DNA of 64,000 nucleotides from Ceraceosorus guamensis (lineage: Eukaryota; Basidiomycota; Exobasidiomycetes; Ceraceosorales; Ceraceosoraceae): assembly GCF_003144195.1 (NCBI RefSeq), contig NW_020290051.1:1-64000 (forward strand). Reading direction: 5' to 3'. Both the position numbers and the translations under genes were made by a program. Positions 1 through 10,221 of this stretch are shown piece by piece. Each line of letters starts with the position of its first letter. Positions within the stretch are counted from its first letter, which is position 1. The notes below the pieces were generated by a model that was not told the DNA's origin, did not search any database, and worked only from the letters and a program-made list of their open reading frames with translations.

Positions 1-657
1 CCCACTTATACAGTCCCGAAGGCCCTGCTCACGCGAAGACGTACATCGAAGATGCTACCCGCTTCCAAACTTTCGGCTCCTCCTCCGACTAATCATCCTC
101 CCCCCACCCCCCTCCTCGTTTGCCCTCAGCTCTGCTTCCTGACCATCTATCTGGCTTGGCGACTCGTGTGCTTCCTCGAAATGTAACAAAATAGATTTCT
201 TCTCTTGACGGCAACAGTAAGATGGTTCGAAACTTTTTCCCCTCGACCTTTTTCGTTCTGCGTGGTGGACAATGAGCTGATGAGCACACGCTACGGCGCT
301 CGGATGCGCACAGCCAAAAAACAAAAAAAAATTCAAAAGGACGATGGGGACCGACAGTGTGTGAATAGACGTAGCAAGACGAACGGGACAGATGAAGCGC
401 AGTTCCAGTGTTCAAATAAACAGGAGAGCATGATACAACGACTTGGGTGACGGCTGATGGGTATGCGTTGAGGAATCGAGAAAAGAAAAAAGAACAAAGA
501 AAGAAAGAAAAGAGTGTGTTGTATATCATCGTATTCATGAGTGATTTCAGCCTGCAAAATCACTCTCCTCGGTGCGGGGTCGTGGCCGGGTGCGAGCAGT
601 GTCGCCGTCTTTCCCATGCCCCCAACGACCCGATTTCCCGACCGACGAAGCAGCAGA
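1..657. other. Spacer at left window edge, no gene seen
   Basis: No recognisable coding region. The open frames here are short and low in complexity (A-rich run near 316-330, purine-rich run near 480-512). The right part is probably the 3' UTR of the minus-strand membrane-protein gene that stops at 658. A gene to the left may end in or before this stretch but cannot be seen. Confidence 0.6.
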
Positions 658-3610
658 TCAATCCAGACTTAGCCGGTTCGTCTTTTGCATTTGCTGCATG
701 GGCAGCTGCACATCGCTCCGACTGTTCAGTTCGTGCATGCCCGCTTTGCCATGATCAGGACCAGCAGCACCAGTAGCAGCAGCAGCGCCAAAGTTGTCGA
801 GCGTGGTAGCCTTGCTAAACTTGCGCGACAAGTAGCTAGCTGCGGATTTGCTGTTCTGCCTCTGAGCTTCGTTGCTCCCATTTGGGCCGTACAGCGGTCC
901 CGCATGACCTGAAGAGGACTTTTTGCGCTCCAGAGCTGCCCGGTCGATGGCGTTGCGTACTGCCGGCGCGGGGGGGGGGGGGGCGCAGGTGGATGAGAGC
1001 GCGTGTGAGATTTCTGGCCAGCGTCTCGTCCACGCAGCACACATCGCCCCTCGCCACCACTCACGACCACAGTTGAATTTTCGCAAACACATCATGGCCG
1101 ACCAGACTGTCGCCAGCACTAGCGCAATAGCCAGCACGGCTGTAGAGGTTCAAGGGCACAGGCATCGAGTTGAGATCGGCAAATGGCAAAATGGTCGCAC
1201 GCAAGAACTCACAGAACACTGTCAAGCTTTTGTACACCTCCAGGTACGCCCCCTTCCGGCCTTGCCAGATTCGGAAAAGCCTGGTGTAAACAAAGAAACG
1301 CGATCAGCTATTGCTGCTCAGCAGCGCTGATCATGCGCTCGTCTCTTGCTCTGCTGGACTCACTTGTATGTGCTGCATAGATCGCAATATCAGGGTCACG
1401 AGACAACCGCTTGGTGTCAGTATGGGCACATTGCAGGCTCGATCACGCGCGACTTCTCAGCTGCAACTACATCGCCATCTCTTTCAAGAGGTGCATGATA
1501 CCAAGTTCGTGTTGACCCGCCTCTCTTCCCATCCGCCTTCTCCAAGGCCCCCTCGCGACTCACAAATAAGCCCCAGCACAAAGAATCAAGCTCATAAAGA
1601 CAACCATGCCCCACTTGAGTTCCCTCCTAGCGCAGTACCAAGCAAAGCCCAAAATGACGAGTGAAAAGGGCACCGCTATGACGGTCAGCCAGTACTCTGC
1701 ATCGTGGCCCTCCAACACTACCAGGACGAGCTGTCTGTGATGGTGGTGCGGCGGGTGCGCGGTTGGGAAAAGGATCGCCCGATTCGTGGTCAGAGCGGCT
1801 CGAAGGTGAAGGACATCAAGCCGATACGCACAGACAATAAGCTATAAAAGCGAAGAAATCTGCTTCTGCGCTCGGTTCGTAGAAGAGCAAACCAGAATGA
1901 AGGCAATTCAGCAGCGCTCGCCCATCGACATCACTACCCCGGTGCCCGACCCACCTCCCGCTCGCGAATACTCACTCAAAAGTGCGACAAAGACCTGATA
2001 ATTCATGTGCGCTCTCTTCAAATCCCTATCCGCGCCTACAATGTTCCTATAGACTTCCCAGCCAAAGTCTCTGTAGATGTACCAGCTCAAGACGCTCAGC
2101 ACGCCCGCAGAAGTGCCCACGATGACCGGGATGGCCGTCGTCAGGACCTGAACGGGCACAGTCTGACCCGATCCTTCTACCACGCCTGTGCCCAACACTT
2201 GACGGATCTCAGAGATCTGTATCAAGGAATAGACGAAGCTGTGCGGCCGAGTGAAATGTCGTGGACAAAGGCAGGCTGATCAGCGCTCACGGACGCCGAG
2301 TGGAATTCAAGAGCGGGACTCGTTGCGGCACGAAGCACGACCTTGCAGAGGCATGGCCTGCCCCGTCTCTGTCACACCAATCTCGTCTCGTTGCCTCCTT
2401 CCTGTCCACCAACACGCCCTCGAGCGGTTTCTGCGGCGACTCTTCCAACCCAATGTGGCTTCCCATTCACTCACAAAGCAATGTTGAATAGTACCAGTCC
2501 AAAGACGAGAATAGAGTTCCTATTGACGACAGCATCGACGGCGAGTGCGCTCTGATAAACGTGAGCCAAGCAAAAGACCATGACGAATACTGGCAGAGCA
2601 GGTTGTCTGCCATCCGCACCGGGTCCCACGATGCTCCCTTCTTGCGATTGGAAGCGACTGAGCAAGACAGCTTCTATGGAAATGTCCACCGTCGACTCTA
2701 GAAGCGTGACGAGCAGAAAGAGCTGGATGGGAAGACTTCGCGGAAACCAGCCAAAGTAACGCGATGCACGCGAGGAGGAAGCCATGCCTAGCGCAGTGCG
2801 CGTTCCTTGGCCTCGCGTGCCCATGGTCGGGTGCGTCATGATGGATCGCGAAGGTTCCAATCTGGATCCACCTCCTCCTGCTCCGACGCCCTGTTGTGAT
2901 CTACTGCCATAGAACGCGGCAGCAGCACCGCTCGAAGGCGCCTTCACGTCCTTGTTCCTTCGCTCGTCGTCATACTGCGAAGCCCACTCGTCATCGTCAA
3001 AAGAGATGGTCGTGGGAGGTCTGTCTATGCCCGACACGTAGCTCCCAGTCCTACCTCCCCTCCTCGGCTCAGGAGGCGAAAGCGGCCCAGCTTTGGAGGC
3101 GATAGCATTCCATCCACCTGCTTGATCCTGCTGCTCTCCGGAGGTCGAGTGCCGATGCGCATTGTGCATCCCATAGTCTCCCATGACGCCATTTGCATCC
3201 GATACGTGAATGCCCGGCGTCGTGCCTCCCCTCTCCCATTCGCCCTCGGCATGGCGCACTGCAGGTCTGGTGAGGTCCACATCGGAAATTGCAGCGCCGT
3301 TTGAGTGACTTGCAAAATATCCTGCGCCCGCTGCGCTGCGCTGTTCGAGCCCAGCGACATGCGTAGATCCAGAAGCATGATCGTATCTGGTCCTGTCCTG
3401 CGCCCAAGCCGAGGGAGCGCGGGGAAAATCTTGCGAAGCGTCTCGACCCAGTATTGTCCGGCTTGAAGTGGCATTGGGGGAGTCGCTGTAGCCATAGCCA
3501 TAGCCGTTTGCGTCGCTCCTGCTGGACCCCTTCCATTCACCGCCAACATGAGGAGCCTGACTTGCGCCAGAAGAGCCCAAGCCTCGCTTGGAGTCTGCCC
3601 GTCGATGCAT
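658..3610 (-). CDS. UPF0658 Golgi-type multipass membrane protein
   Basis: Seven exons by eye: 3610-2475, 2238-1976, 1865-1828, 1730-1564, 1280-1213, 1139-1065 and 959-658 (682 aa). The first ~285 residues are a low-complexity Ser/Gly-rich cytosolic region. Then come about seven hydrophobic segments with blocks typical of the fungal UPF0658 family: QLFLLVTLLESTVDISIEA, QISEIRQVL, the aromatic FGWEVYRNIGADR-like loop, EYWLTVIAVPFSLVILGFAW, RRELKWGM, LFRIWQG. The tail ends NRLSLD, like relatives. The S. pombe member is placed in the Golgi; its biochemical function is unknown. I start at the ATG at 3610: upstream in-frame sequence lacks an ATG and holds a CT-rich leader (3638-3656). The small 38-nt exon 1828-1865 uses an unusual donor, GTATCG. 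Intron 960-1064 has a C14 run on the coding strand just before its acceptor. Family call firm, exon edges fairly sure. Confidence 0.85.
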
Positions 3611-4173
3611 GCTGCGTGCTGTGAAGGAGTTGAGATGGGTAGAGAGAGAGAGAGAGAGGCCCCTCAGCAGGAGTCGTGCCCAATTTGACAAGGTGCAGGC
3701 AGGCTGTTCCAAGCAGATTGAGCCGGAAATGGGATGAACCTCGTGCACTTGTGCTGCTGCTGCTGCTGCTGCACAAAAATGCGATGCGTCTGCTGATGGA
3801 GCATCAAAGAGGGTTGGAAGGGATCGTGCGGAATACTGACGAGGCAGGGGAGCCCGTTCGCATGTAGACGGTTGATGAGATGGGTGTGAGGAATGCGAAT
3901 CAGGATGCCGTGCGAATTCAGTGCGAATGCAGCAATAATAAAAGTATCAATAGATGCGCGCACTTTCTCCGCCGAGTCGAATGGCTGTTGTGGTGAAGGG
4001 GAGGCTTAGGGTACTAAGTCGAGTTTCAAATTCGTAGTCAAATGGTATTTCGTGGTGATTGTGATTGTTGTGAATGTGATTGCATCCTTTGATCGCCTGT
4101 CATCAGACGAGCGAGTCGAGTGGAGTCGAGTCGAGGTCTGAATGTGAATGCTGGTGAATGTCGAGTCTGAGTG

Positions 4174-4174
<1 letters not shown>

Positions 4175-4232
<58 letters not shown>
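4175..4232. repeat. (TG)29 microsatellite
   Basis: Uninterrupted TG dinucleotide run of 58 bp followed by a T7 run. It is the longest dinucleotide tract in the window and lies about 570 bp upstream of the UPF0658 start. Confidence 0.97.
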
Positions 4233-4236
<4 letters not shown>

Positions 4237-4338
4237 TTTAGCGGTCAGGCGACCGACAGGGCTGGGCTAGAGCTGCGAACTCGAACTGGTGACTCTGCAT
4301 GCAGCTGACTCGTCCATCGAGAATCACGAATTGAGCTC

Positions 4339-4362
4339 ACGCACGCACGCACGCACGCACGC
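4339..4362. repeat. (ACGC)6 microsatellite
   Basis: Six perfect ACGC units in the spacer between two divergent genes. Confidence 0.95.
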
Positions 4363-4622
4363 CCCTCCTACAGCAGCTTACAGCGCCCATCCATGATCAT
4401 CATGAGGCATGCACGCGGCCCGCCCGCCCATCGCAGGGCAGCACAGCACGTATGCATGCACCGGCCAGCCGTGCCCTTGATTCAAGATTGAGCCAAAATA
4501 AGCTACTTGTGGGTATACATCAGCAGTAGGTATACCGGGTACCGCTCGAATGCCCGCCAAAGTCCGCTATATTAATCGGCGCGCACGGCGGTTGCATTCG
4601 TGATGACCGACCGCGGCGCGGT

Positions 4623-4653
4623 ATTCGTGATTCGTGATTCGTGATTCGTGATT
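4623..4653. repeat. Tandem heptamer array, four ATTCGTG units
   Basis: Four perfect ATTCGTG units plus ATT. The reverse complement is a tandem ACGAATC array. Single copies of this word, and of the variant ACGACTC, occur in nearly every long spacer of the window. Confidence 0.95.
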
Positions 4654-5029
4654 AGAGAAATGCGCGCTTCGGTTAAAGCTAGTGGCCCGCCGCCCCTCCC
4701 TGAACACTCGACTCAACTTTGACTCAAGACTTGGACCATCGGCGCGCGACGTGCACCAAATAATGTGATGGCGCGACGCGCGAATTCTTGATCACGAAGC
4801 GTTTTTTGATGGTCAACATTGACGCGGTTCAAAGTTGAAGGTGCGAGCTTGATTTGAGTCACTCCTTGACTCCTTGACTCCTTGACTGGTGGGCATGCGC
4901 TCCACCAACGCCACAGATCTCCCATCCACTCGTTGTATGGCGCCTGACGCGTGCGGCGTCTATCCCCGGTGGGAACTCGAATCTTGAATTAGAAACGCGT
5001 TGGTTGCCCGCCCCAAGCATGGAACACAT

Positions 5030-5035
5030 CACGTG
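5030..5035. promoter_or_regulatory. CACGTG box upstream of TRM82
   Basis: ATCACGTGACT lies 57 bp before the first ATG of TRM82. CACGTGAC is the type of site bound by Cbf1/bHLH factors in fungi. The same word recurs in four other promoter regions here. Binding is inferred only. Confidence 0.4.
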
Positions 5036-5091
5036 ACTCTACACCCTGAGCAGCTTTTGGTGCCCATTTTTGTTACAAATTCTCGACGTGC

Positions 5092-7791
5092 ATGAGATGC
5101 GGCGCGTCGGCTGCTGGTCCAGAAGAAAGTCGCGAACACCGTCCCATGCGTGTATACCTTGACCACATTCGGCACTCCGCCTTCTCGCTCTCATCTCCCT
5201 TCGCAACACCGAGCAAGGCAATACGCATCGCAGCAGAAAGCCAGGTGGAAACGACAAGGAAAAGCAACGGAGAAGCGCCCACGTTGGTCATGTCGACGAC
5301 GACTTTGGCAGTAGTGGATGCCGATGCGGCACATCGCCTTTCCTCCACCACGCCCAATCCGCAAGACGATGTCGAGGGCAAGGGCAAGGGCAAGGAAAAG
5401 GTGCCCATCCATCTGATCCTACCAGGTCCCTCATTTCTTCTTCCCGATGCTGAACGCTCCACAGCTTCCCCCTCTCCCGCCACTTCACACAACGGGCCAG
5501 CTCATGTGCATTCAGGCATCTTGACGCTTCTCACCGCTTGCAGCGTCACGCTACTCCACGCAAGCAGCGGCAAAATGATCGTTCGACTGCCATGTCTTCC
5601 TCGAGCCCATGCCGCAGCAGCACCATCCCCATGCTCGCATCAAAGCGAGCCAAAGCAGGAGCAGATGGTCATGCCTCGATTCGCAGCTTGGAGTCCTTCC
5701 ACACTGATCGGAGCGGATCACACTTCGAAAGAGAGTCTCGGGCAAGGCGCAACAGCTCTTTACCAGTCCAGATTGGCATTGGTGGGCGACGACAAGATCT
5801 TGAGGGTGTATGCGCTTATTTTCAACCTCGGTCTCGGTGCGCAGGTGGATGTGCAGCTCTGCGAGGGGGAAAATCATCTGGCGTATGGTAGAGAAGTGTT
5901 GACGAAGCGTTTGCCTAAAAGGGCGGCTGCCGTGGTCTGGGAGAATGAGAGGGTGCTGGTCGTCGCTGATAAGCATGGGGATGTGAGGAGGTGAGTGATT
6001 GTGCGCTGGAAAAGGAGGGAGCAAGTAGCAGATTGCGGCTCGATATGCTTTCGCAGAGGCGGCGATGAAGGCCGATGGAAACGGGGCCAAGGTTCTATTG
6101 CTGGAGCAGGAGAGAGGAGCAAGCATCACATCCTATCGATCCGGGGGACAATCGCGCATCGTTGCTCGACTTTGCAGCTTATTTGCGCCCGTTCGAAGGC
6201 ATCCCAAACCCATGCTGACCTGCAGACTCCCGCCCGTCCCCTAAACTCCCGATCACGACCTCGCCGCATCCCAACGCAGCTTTGAAATTCTGCCGCCTTC
6301 CGAAGCCGCACGACACTCCTCGTCCAATGCTATCCCTGTGCCCGTCTCGGCTGCCCAGTCAGGCCGCAAAGCGGAAGAGGAGGAGGAGGAGGAGGAGGAA
6401 GAGCAAGATGCCAGCATGAGGCCCAGACTGGGTCACGTGAGCATGTTGACCTCCATGCTTCTGGCTCCTCCTTCAGCTCGTCGCGCACTCGGCTCAGGGC
6501 TGGTATCGAGCGGCGCTTCGGCTCCTCCTAGCGCGCCATACATCATCACGGCCGATAGAGACGAGCATATCAGGATATCCAGATGGGGCAAAAATAGAGC
6601 TGCGCATGTGATCGAGAGGTACTTGCTCGGGAGCAAAGGGGCGATCGGAGCGATGAGCTTCTTGCCATCGCTGAATGCGTCTTCTGTACCAAGACGGGGA
6701 GAAGGAGGACCTACGGAGGAGCAGGCGGAGGAGGGAGAAGACGACGACGACGACGGAGACTTGGTGCAGAGGTACGGTGCGGCCCCTCTTCTCACGAGCG
6801 AAGGAGGACGTTTCATCTCGCTCTGGCGCTGGAACGAAGATCCCTCTAGCTCTTTGGACGCTCAGAGAACCCCGCATAGAACGATGGCCGATTTGGGCTC
6901 TCGTTTGGAGAGGTATATTGCGATAGACAAGGAGCAGGAGAGAGCGAGGGAGAGCGGAGGCTCACAGCGCGCTACATCGATGGGTAGGAAGGCGAAGAAG
7001 AGGCAGAGCAAGGCGATGGGGGAGGTGGAGCTTGAAGGGAGAAATGGGCAGACCGGCGCGATCGGATCGGTACGAGGGGATGATAAAGCTTTCGCTACGC
7101 ATCCCATCATCACTTTTCTCTTGCCATTCTGGACGAGAGGATCGTCTGCGACTGGACCGCTTAGCTTGGAGAGGCACGGCGAGGTAAAGGCTTGGAACAG
7201 CAAGTCGAACGGCAAGCGCAAATTGTGGGCCTTGATACTTCTGGATGGGTGAGTGGGGGGATGTGAAGATGTACTGTAATGGATAGCGTCATTGCGATCT
7301 GCGTGCGCGCTAATCGACATGACTGCTCCTCCCCCCCTGCACGCTAGATCGACGGCTCTTCACACCGTGCCACTTGGAGATTTGCTGCGCTCGGAGCAGC
7401 AAGGCAAAGTCGTCGACCTTTCCGAACAGGTCAAGACGATCGATCTGGGTCGAGTGGTCTTGAGCGCATCTCCCATCAACCTCTTCTTATCCCCTTCGCC
7501 TCGGACGCGTGCAACGTCTGTGGCTGATAAAGAGGAGGCACCCGCCATCTGGGTCTCCTTGGATGATAGGACAGACGCGATCCAAAAACCTGAAATCCTC
7601 CAGCGCATTCGAAAGGAGGAGCACGCGGATGAGCAGAGCGGCGTGTTGAGATTGCTCACGTGGAAAAGCGACGCTGAACAGGTGAGTTGGGCTTCCCCTT
7701 GGTACACCCATCTCCCTCAGATCAGGGACTCTTGGGCCGGATGCACGCAACATCTTCTCGATCAAAGCGTCGAATTGACGCGCTACCCTCC

Positions 7792-7822
<31 letters not shown>

Positions 7823-7982
7823 CCCTCTTTGGTGCGCCAGTGGGCTGATCGGTCAAGCAAGGAGAAAGAGGACTTTGAAGGCAAGCAATTCTTGCAAAGC
7901 GTCAATGCAGCCGATTCGAGCGTGCGGGAGCATGGTGAGTCTATACAATGTCTGCCGAATTGTCAGGGTATGAGGGGAAAGA

Positions 7983-8031
<49 letters not shown>

Positions 8032-8486
8032 CGCAAGTCGCCAATTTCCCCCCCACTGGAGCTCGCGTCTGCCCTTGCTCATCGAAGAGGGCTAGAAAGT
8101 GGCTGAACAAGGCTCCGTATGTCCCCTTTGCGCTCTGCCACATCCCCACAGCCGACGCCGAGACGCTCTCTTTGCTCTCTTATCACCAAGCTCTTGTTAC
8201 CTACGGCAAATTTGCGGGTGAAGCTACATCCTCCTCCTCTTCTTTGAGCCTGGACGGCAGCACTGCTGCTTTTGCTGCAGCCTCGTCGGCCGATACAGGG
8301 ACGGATCATGTCAAGCGAGGGTATGGACACAGAGACGATGATGGGAGGATGAGCAAGAGGGCTAGAGGAAGAGAAGAAAATCGCAAGAGGATAGAGAGAG
8401 CTCATGCGGATGTGAATGCAGCAGCAGCAGCTGCTGCTGCGCAAGCCAATCAGTCTCGCGGTCACAGTGCAGCAGCGGGGAGATAG
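5092..8486 (+). CDS. TRM82: tRNA (guanine-N7)-methyltransferase WD40 subunit
   Basis: Non-catalytic partner of Trm8 (WDR4 in animals); the complex makes m7G46 in tRNA in the nucleus. Five exons: 5092-5990, 6280-7248, 7348-7681, 7841-7934 and 8152-8486 (876 aa from the first ATG). Diagnostic blocks are VVADKHGDV at the end of exon 1, LGHVSMLTSML and ITADRDEHIRISRW in exon 2, and HVIERYLLGSKGAIGAM; all match blades of the Trm82 propeller. The protein is about twice the yeast length because of Glu/Asp-rich inserts (coding GGA repeats near 6375-6402 and 6740-6765) and a charged, Ala-rich tail. The start is uncertain: in-frame ATGs at 5092, 5146 and 5290 all precede the propeller, and 5290 would give 810 aa. 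Intron 3 holds a TC repeat (about 7796-7822), and intron 4 a 46-nt G homopolymer. Confidence 0.88.
7986..8031. repeat. 46-nt G homopolymer in TRM82 intron 4
   Basis: An unbroken run of 46 G on the coding strand, inside intron 7935-8151. It would form G-quadruplex structures in DNA and in the pre-mRNA. The exact length may be an assembly estimate. Confidence 0.95.
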
Positions 8487-8756
8487 CCACCGCTTGCAAA
8501 ATTCGTCAATTGCATGGGAGTGTGCCTTTTGCGTCTATGTTTCTGCCTCTCTGACCGCTGCTCTCGCGCTGTGTCGAACATGATGGTGCGCTGACGACAT
8601 GGTCTGGGATGCGTCCATTGCTCTTGGTGATGCTGCGCTCGTCTAGCTGGGAGCATTTTGTCTGATGCGTGCTGGGCACGACGTACATTCCCGGCACAAC
8701 GTACATTCCCTCTCTCGGGCCGCGAGAGACCTCGATCCGATCCGCACCAATGAACC

Positions 8757-10221
8757 TCACTTCTTCCAATCTCCAGCGCTGGCAGCAGTGCGGCTGGCGT
8801 TCTGCGCGCTAGCATCGCGCCCTGCTGCCGGTCCTTTTTCAGCATTGCGCGGCGAGCTCGTCCCATCCCTCGTAGCTCGACGTTTGGGGGCATAGGAGCG
8901 CTTGTAAAAGTCGACGAAGAGCAAGAGGTAGGAGGTCAAGACTGCCATGCCTGCCCAAGCTGCGTATTCCCTGCCTGCGCAATCTCCGCAGGTCAGAGCT
9001 CGGAAATTCCACTTCCAAGCATAGTGTTGCCAAGATGCAAAGTAGACGATCTGAAAAGCAGTGGCGTGGAATGGAGTCCGGGGTGAGGCAAGTCAGCGAC
9101 CCGCGGCCCCCACGTTTCGGAGGGGTGTCTGGCTCGCACTTACGATCAGATCGATGACGAATTGCGTGATTTGCGCAATCGTTACTAGGCGCTTCCATGG
9201 GCATGGGATGCGCAAAGCCGTGAGGGCATAGTATGCGTACTGCAGAAACGAGCGGACGCGATATAGGCGCCGGTCAGCGCTCCTGTCATTCTGCGCTGTC
9301 AGCGGCCCCCAGCATCTTCTCACCATGATGAGATGCACGAACAGGTTCAAACTGATGACCACCCACTGCACGCTCGTCTGTCCATAAAGCTGCGAGAAGC
9401 ACAGCAATGCCGTCGCGCTATGATGATAGACGTGCAGCGTAGCTAGCGCGTTTCCCAGGCGGAGTCAAAATTGAGCGCTTCATTAGCGTCTAATTCCCAG
9501 CAGCAGCGTCGCGAAAGTCCCTACCTAGCCTTTTCTTCTGCCTCGCGACCGACCGACTCACTCAAGGGCTTCTTCTTCAACACTAGGAACACCGTGTCGA
9601 ACAGCTCGTCTGCGATGGATAGAGTTGCATCTGGTCAACATGCCATCCGCCTTCTCTGCACAACCACACAGACTGACAATACTTGCTGCCACCAACAAAG
9701 GTCGGACGGGCTGGGCTTTCAGCAAAGCATGCGTGCATGCGCAAGGATGGATCAAGTCGACTCACAAGTAGTAGTTGATGATGTAGTACGTTTCGAGTTT
9801 CTATTGTGCAGGCGCAAGCATGTTGAGCTCTCAGATGCCCGCGTACTCGGTATGTGTTGGTCATCTCTGCTCAACTCACCGAAGTAAAGGCGCCCTTGTC
9901 GCAGATGGCGTAGAAGAAGCCATGAGCTTTCCAAATGGGCAAGATTTCCTCCAACACGAGCGCCAACAACAATCCGCTGCCTGCGCTGAGGAGCACATTG
10001 TGCACGAAAAAGGGCCACTTGAGACTCTTGCCGAACGGAGCTTTGGAGCGCATGTATGCTCTGCCAGTGAAGATGCCCGCGAGCCAAAAGAGGATCCATG
10101 CTGCCGCGCTGGTGGGATTGGAAAGCGGTGTCTCGTAAGGCGTCCATTGCAGCCAGGCTGTTGGAGTTGCGTCGCGCACTGTCAGCGGAACAACGCTCAG
10201 CACCGCATTGCGGAGCGTCAT
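8757..10221 (-). CDS. ELO-family very-long-chain fatty acid elongase
   Basis: 3-ketoacyl-CoA synthase of the ER elongation cycle, condensing malonyl-CoA with long-chain acyl-CoA for sphingolipid and VLCFA synthesis. Seven exons: 10221-9880, 9800-9766, 9685-9678, 9609-9562, 9442-9324, 9239-9144 and 9050-8757 (313 aa, near the usual 300-350). The ELO histidine box HVYHH is at residues 148-152. It is preceded by [16 protein letters not shown] and followed by [25 protein letters not shown] and QFVIDL. There are several hydrophobic helices and a basic tail ending DWKK. The third exon is only 8 nt (CAAGTATT); without it the frame breaks and the conserved FKYYELFDT block is lost. Start: ATG at 10221, the only sensible one. 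The sequence does not say which yeast ELO paralogue it matches. It converges with TRM82, with 270 bp between stops. Confidence 0.93.

Larger units (their letters stand above)
3611..5091. other. Divergent promoter spacer with microsatellites
   Basis: No gene seen between two divergently transcribed genes. It holds the CT-rich leader of the UPF0658 gene, a TGC tract near 3751-3771, a long TG microsatellite, an ACGC tract, a GATTCGT-type heptamer array, and a CCTTGACT triplet repeat (4864-4887). A CACGTG box lies just before the TRM82 start. Confidence 0.7.
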
